A DNA stretch of 7,036 nucleotides from an uncultured Gammaproteobacteria bacterium. GTDB taxonomy: Bacteria > Pseudomonadota > Gammaproteobacteria > GCA-002705445 > GCA-002716945. Below the pieces are notes generated by a model. That model searched no databases and was not told where the DNA came from. It worked only from the letters and a program-made list of their open reading frames with translations. Below are positions 6,762 to 7,036 of the stretch, piece by piece. The stretch covers positions 1 to 7,036 of the forward strand of contig CAJWRL010000046.1 of assembly GCA_913046125.1 (NCBI GenBank), given 5' to 3'. Each line of letters starts with the position of its first letter. The stretch's first letter is position 1. Both the position numbers and the translations under genes were made by a program.

Positions 6762-7021
6762 TATTTTTTCTCCGTAAAGAAACCAATCAAAGTTGATTGA
6801 CTTCGTGTATGTCTATTAATCATGTTGAGTTGTTCTGCTTCAGCTTGCAACTTTTCCTTGAGTGGTGCAGAGATTAATCTCTTTGCACTCTCGGGTTCAA
6901 CCTTATTAAGTTCACATACTTTTATTATTGCTGACATTATGTCTGTATTACCTTTTCCTCTGGCAACCAATTTTTCGACTTGTTCACTAAATTCTTTTCT
7001 TGTTATCATTTCAAATTCCAT
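6761..7021 (-). CDS. 33: Phage late-transcription coactivator, T4 gp33-like
   Basis: T4 gp33 links host RNA polymerase to the gp45 sliding clamp and, with the sigma-like gp55, drives late transcription. This 86-residue protein has the compact helical pattern I associate with the gp33-like coactivator family: ITRKEFSEQVEKLVARG (6-22), IMSAIIKVCELNKVEPESAKRLIS (28-51) and APLKEKLQAEAEQLNMI (52-68). The C-terminus carries QSTLIGFF (75-82), which fits the QxxLxxFF form of a sliding-clamp-binding motif, as expected for this role. Position supports the call, because gene 33 precedes gene 59 in T4. The frame stays open to the right edge, so the start is uncertain: ATG 7021 lacks a ribosome site, while ATG 7009 (MITRKEF, 82 residues) has GGAA upstream with 7-base spacing and may be the real one. 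Confidence 0.72.
   Translation of the reverse strand: MEFEMITRKEFSEQVEKLVARGKGNTDIMSAIIKVCELNKVEPESAKRLISAPLKEKLQAEAEQLNMINRHTRSQSTLIGFFTEKK
6770..6773 (-). promoter_or_regulatory. Shine-Dalgarno of the 90-residue phage gene
   Basis: GGAG on the minus strand lies 8 bases before the ATG at 6761, inside the end of the gp33-like gene. It is the clearest ribosome binding site in the phage part and fixes the start of the 90-residue protein. Confidence 0.65.
7016..7019 (-). promoter_or_regulatory. Possible Shine-Dalgarno for an internal gp33 start
   Basis: GGAA on the minus strand is well spaced from the ATG at 7009-7007, giving a protein that begins MITRKEF. This favours 7009 over 7021 as the gp33 start, though a four-base match in so short a stretch is weak evidence. 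Confidence 0.4.
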
Positions 7022-7036
7022 ACAAATTTTCGTATT

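Noticed and set aside
5978..7036. The phage genes as an integrated prophage or a defence island.
   Set aside because: No integrase, att repeats or tRNA target is visible, and the genes are replication and late-transcription genes of a T4-like virus, a group not known to integrate.

Overview
The window joins two kinds of DNA. Positions 1 to about 5977 read as the chromosome of a low-GC gammaproteobacterium: an MltF-type lytic transglycosylase, a proteobacterial DapD very like that of E. coli, an NAD-dependent DNA ligase with the full bacterial domain set, and the C-terminal part of a bacterial SMC. The close gammaproteobacterial matches and AT-rich codon use suggest a streamlined, perhaps marine, lineage such as SUP05/Thioglobus-like bacteria. 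That taxonomic guess comes from memory of these families, not from a search.

Positions from about 5978 to the right edge read as DNA of a T4-like phage, on the minus strand: a gp33-like late-transcription coactivator, a small beta-rich conserved phage protein, and a gp59-like helicase loader. Genes 33 and 59 are neighbours in the same order in T4 (33 then 59 then 32). The three phage genes are joined by TAATG stop/start overlaps.

Layout: an unidentified gene tail (+, 3-101) overlaps mltF (+, 94-1404), which overlaps dapD (+, 1401-2210) by ATGA. dapD converges on ligA (-, 2185-4188) and the two coding ends overlap by 26 bases. ligA lies 22 bases downstream of smc (-, 4211 to about 5977); the zipA gene often found between smc and ligA in gammaproteobacteria is absent. 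At about 5956-5985 the smc frame hits a stop and the gp59 frame loses its homology, so both genes are cut at one point. Both lie on the minus strand, so the join puts the 5' part of gp59 directly upstream of the 3' part of smc.

Functionally, the bacterial part combines peptidoglycan turnover (mltF), lysine and meso-diaminopimelate synthesis that feeds peptidoglycan (dapD), DNA nick sealing (ligA) and chromosome organisation (smc). The phage part belongs to the replication and late-transcription module of a T4-like virus. T4-like phages are not known to integrate, so the most likely explanation of the join is a chimeric clone, amplification product or assembly; a real recombination in an infected cell is the more exciting but less likely reading. 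No tRNA, rRNA, CRISPR array, insertion sequence or convincing terminator was seen, and there is no gene-free stretch longer than 300 bases.
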